NCBI GenBank assembly: GCA_021904315.1
Contig: CM038924.1
Location: 14,496,026-14,560,025, forward strand
Direction of reading: 5' to 3'
Source: Sphagnum magellanicum
Taxonomy: Eukaryota > Streptophyta > Sphagnopsida > Sphagnales > Sphagnaceae
DNA: 64,000 nt
Part shown: positions 62,356 through 64,000 of the stretch, one piece after another
Numbering within the stretch: position 1 is the first letter of the stretch
Layout: the number at the start of each line of letters is the position of its first letter
Program-made: the position numbers and the translations under genes
The notes under the pieces: generated by a model
Told to the model about the DNA's origin: nothing
Seen by the model: only the letters and a program-made list of their open reading frames with translations
Databases searched by the model: none

Positions 62356-62362
62356 TATAAAA
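62356..62362 (+). promoter_or_regulatory. TATA box, HMA gene 2
   Basis: TATAAAA within a GC-mixed context, about 745 bp before the start codon at 63107. Transcription would start near 62390, giving a long 5' leader. The leader may contain an intron, which I could not place. Confidence 0.5.
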
Positions 62363-63106
62363 TGAGGCCACCAGTTTGTCTGAAAGCCATCCAACAGCTT
62401 TTTGTTTTGCGCATTGAAAGCAAGCTCGATCAAGGATTTTCAGTTGAAAGAATCTACCGGTGCACTAGTCTACACTTTCTTTAAACTTGTTTTGTGGAAC
62501 TACTTGGGATTTGGCACCGCGAGATCATTTTGTTTGCAGAACAAGAGTTGTCCATTCCTTGCCTGAATCTCTCCTCAAGACTTGCTGAATCATCTTCCTT
62601 CAGCTGCTTGTTCTAGTCGTAATAATAATATTCACTGCACTCCAGTTGCCTGAAGTAATTGTGAAGGTATATAGAGGAGTTCAACAGTGAGTGACATCCA
62701 GAGTGCGTTACAAGTTAGCCAAGATCCCTCGTTGTTGTGTCCAGTCTGGGAGTGCTACAAGTTTGCAATCGACTAGTTAATATTTAGACTCCGAGAGGAG
62801 TTTAGCTAGTGTGCGATTTGTTCTACAAATCCTCCCAAATATCGTGTCTCATTCTCCAGAATTGTGTTTTGGGATTTTACCATTTTCGTCCACTTAGAAC
62901 TTCTGTTTTCCAGGGAGGGAATTGAACAGCTGCAGGGGACTCTCTTGAGTAGCCTGCGTTGGAACTGCTTTAGTTGACTGCTTTAGTTGAAGGAAATAGC
63001 AGAAACGGGAGAAGAATGACCACCTGACATTACGCTCAATCCTATTCCTTGAGCGGATCAGGAAGCCATCATCTCCCTTTCTAGGAGACCAATATCAGCA
63101 GGCAAA

Positions 63107-64000
63107 ATGAGCCACTCTCAGGTAATTTATCGTCGAAGATTTGAGTGACCTGCAAGTGTCCAACAGCTTGAAGTCTAGGGGATGAAGTTGATGAGCCAAA
63201 TTGTTCAGAGGGGAGTCTAGTGGGAGGTTTATGAAAGCAGCTCTGCTCCAACCGCTTATGAATGTGCCCTGTGTCTAACATGCTACAAGCTGGTTGGTTG
63301 TGGAAATTGTGCAGTTTCAATACAGAAACGGTCAGCCTTACTACAACTATCCGCAATATGGCCAGGGTATGCCGGTAAGATTCTACTTCGACACTAGAAA
63401 AAAATTCTTTGCAACTGGAGTCCATTTGGGATTGAGGAAATCTTTGTGCCCTGAATGAAAGAGGAGAAGCTCTAATGTTCTCCAAACTCAGAGTCCAGCA
63501 CAGAATCGAATGTGCTGCTGGTCTGTTATTAGCCAAACACTGAATGCAAATTTTGGGATTAGCTGTAACTTCATTGTAAGTTTTAGTCAGGCAGAACAGA
63601 ATTCTTTATTGAAGGGAAAACCGTTCTTATAAGATTTCCGAGTTTTTAAACGGATCACAATCTTGTTGCCGAGGTTGAAAATTCCACATCTTTGATATGC
63701 CAGAAGCAGTGACTTCCCAAGTTTCCTGGTATAGAGAGTACACTGGTGTAGAGCCCTTTTCTCTCTTGACGACTGTCTATCGGATGTTATTCTAACTCAC
63801 CTAGTTGGTGGCCATGGCCGTTTTTGCAGCGGATGGACTTAAAGGTCATCATGTGTTGTGACAAATGTGAAGAAAAAGTGAAGGAGGAAATCGAAGAACT
63901 CGATGGTAAGCTACTTCAAGTAACCCATGTTTTCAAATTTGCACTGAAATTCACTTGAAGTACAAGATGACTCAGGATCCAGGCATGACATGATTAACCA
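63107..64000 (+). CDS. HMA-domain protein 2 (partial, runs off the window)
   Basis: Three exons are visible: 63107-63121 (MSHSQ), 63315-63374 (FQYRNGQPYYNYPQYGQGMP) and 63830-63905, followed by a GTAAGC donor at 63906; the rest lies beyond 64000. Donors are GTAATT, GTAAGA and GTAAGC and acceptors GTGCAG and TTGCAG; phases are 0, 0 and 1, the same plan as genes 1 and 3. Residues 6-25 form a Tyr/Gln/Pro-rich arm. Residues 26-50 start the HMA domain: MDLKVIMCCDKCEEKVKEEIEELD, with MxCxxC Cys35 and Cys38. The missing exon should supply the second half of the fold and the tail. The first half is closer to canonical HPP/HIPP sequences than gene 1. Expected function is metal-ion binding or metal-linked protein interaction. 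The ATG is in a good context (CAAAATGAG). Confidence 0.82.

Noticed and set aside
62134-62433. Gly-rich open frames on -
   Set aside because: Created by the C-rich tract upstream of the HMA gene 2 TATA box.
1-64000. CRISPR arrays, operons, bacterial ribosome sites
   Set aside because: The sequence is eukaryotic by its spliced genes and transposons; no regular spacer-repeat arrays were seen.

Overview
The window looks like nuclear DNA of a land plant. Genes carry short introns with GT..AG borders, including 12-18 nt first exons. The three host genes are plant-type heavy-metal-associated (HMA) domain proteins. Intergenic DNA is long, AT-rich and full of DNA transposons of the MULE, hAT and MITE kinds. 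Host gene density is low (three in 64 kb) and long poly-G tracts are present. A non-flowering plant with a sizeable genome is possible, but I cannot name a species or clade.

Host genes. Three paralogues share one exon plan: a tiny first exon, a Tyr-rich second exon, a third exon with a CCxxC metal-site motif that ends in phase 1 at a Gly codon, and a last exon with the second half of the HMA fold. Gene 1 is on + at 22713-24103 (193 aa). Gene 3 is on - at 41254-40129 (115 aa, the most canonical). Gene 2 is on + from 63107 and runs off the right edge; it has a TATA box at 62356 and promoter-proximal repeats.

Mobile DNA. A Mutator-like element (MULE) is delimited to the base at 15174-21382 by ~250-280 bp terminal inverted repeats and a perfect 9-bp target duplication. 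It carries a broken transposase gene on + and a second, apparently intact, spliced gene on -, arranged convergently as mudrA and mudrB are in maize MuDR. A hAT element at 48365-53196 has a perfect 8-bp target duplication, a decayed transposase and a ~71-bp tandem array in its leader; it sits inside an older repeat. A 412-bp non-autonomous hAT element lies at 43711-44122. A 220-bp TAA-flanked MITE at 1577-1796 interrupts a repeat whose uninterrupted copy is at 37255-37630. Further inverted-repeat elements lie at 56578-56725 and 58511-58760, and tRNA-like SINE fragments near 9.1 and 12.7 kb.

Layout. 0-4.4 kb: hAT-like debris and dispersed repeats. 4.4-15.2 kb: AT-rich gene desert with CTAG-rich repeats at 10.2-11.5 kb. 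15.2-21.4 kb: MULE. 22.7-24.1 kb: HMA gene 1. 24-40 kb: repeats and desert. 40.1-41.3 kb: HMA gene 3. 43.7-58.8 kb: hAT and MITE insertions. 60.7-62.3 kb: repeated ~300-bp units leading into HMA gene 2. No organellar, viral, rRNA or CRISPR sequence was recognised.
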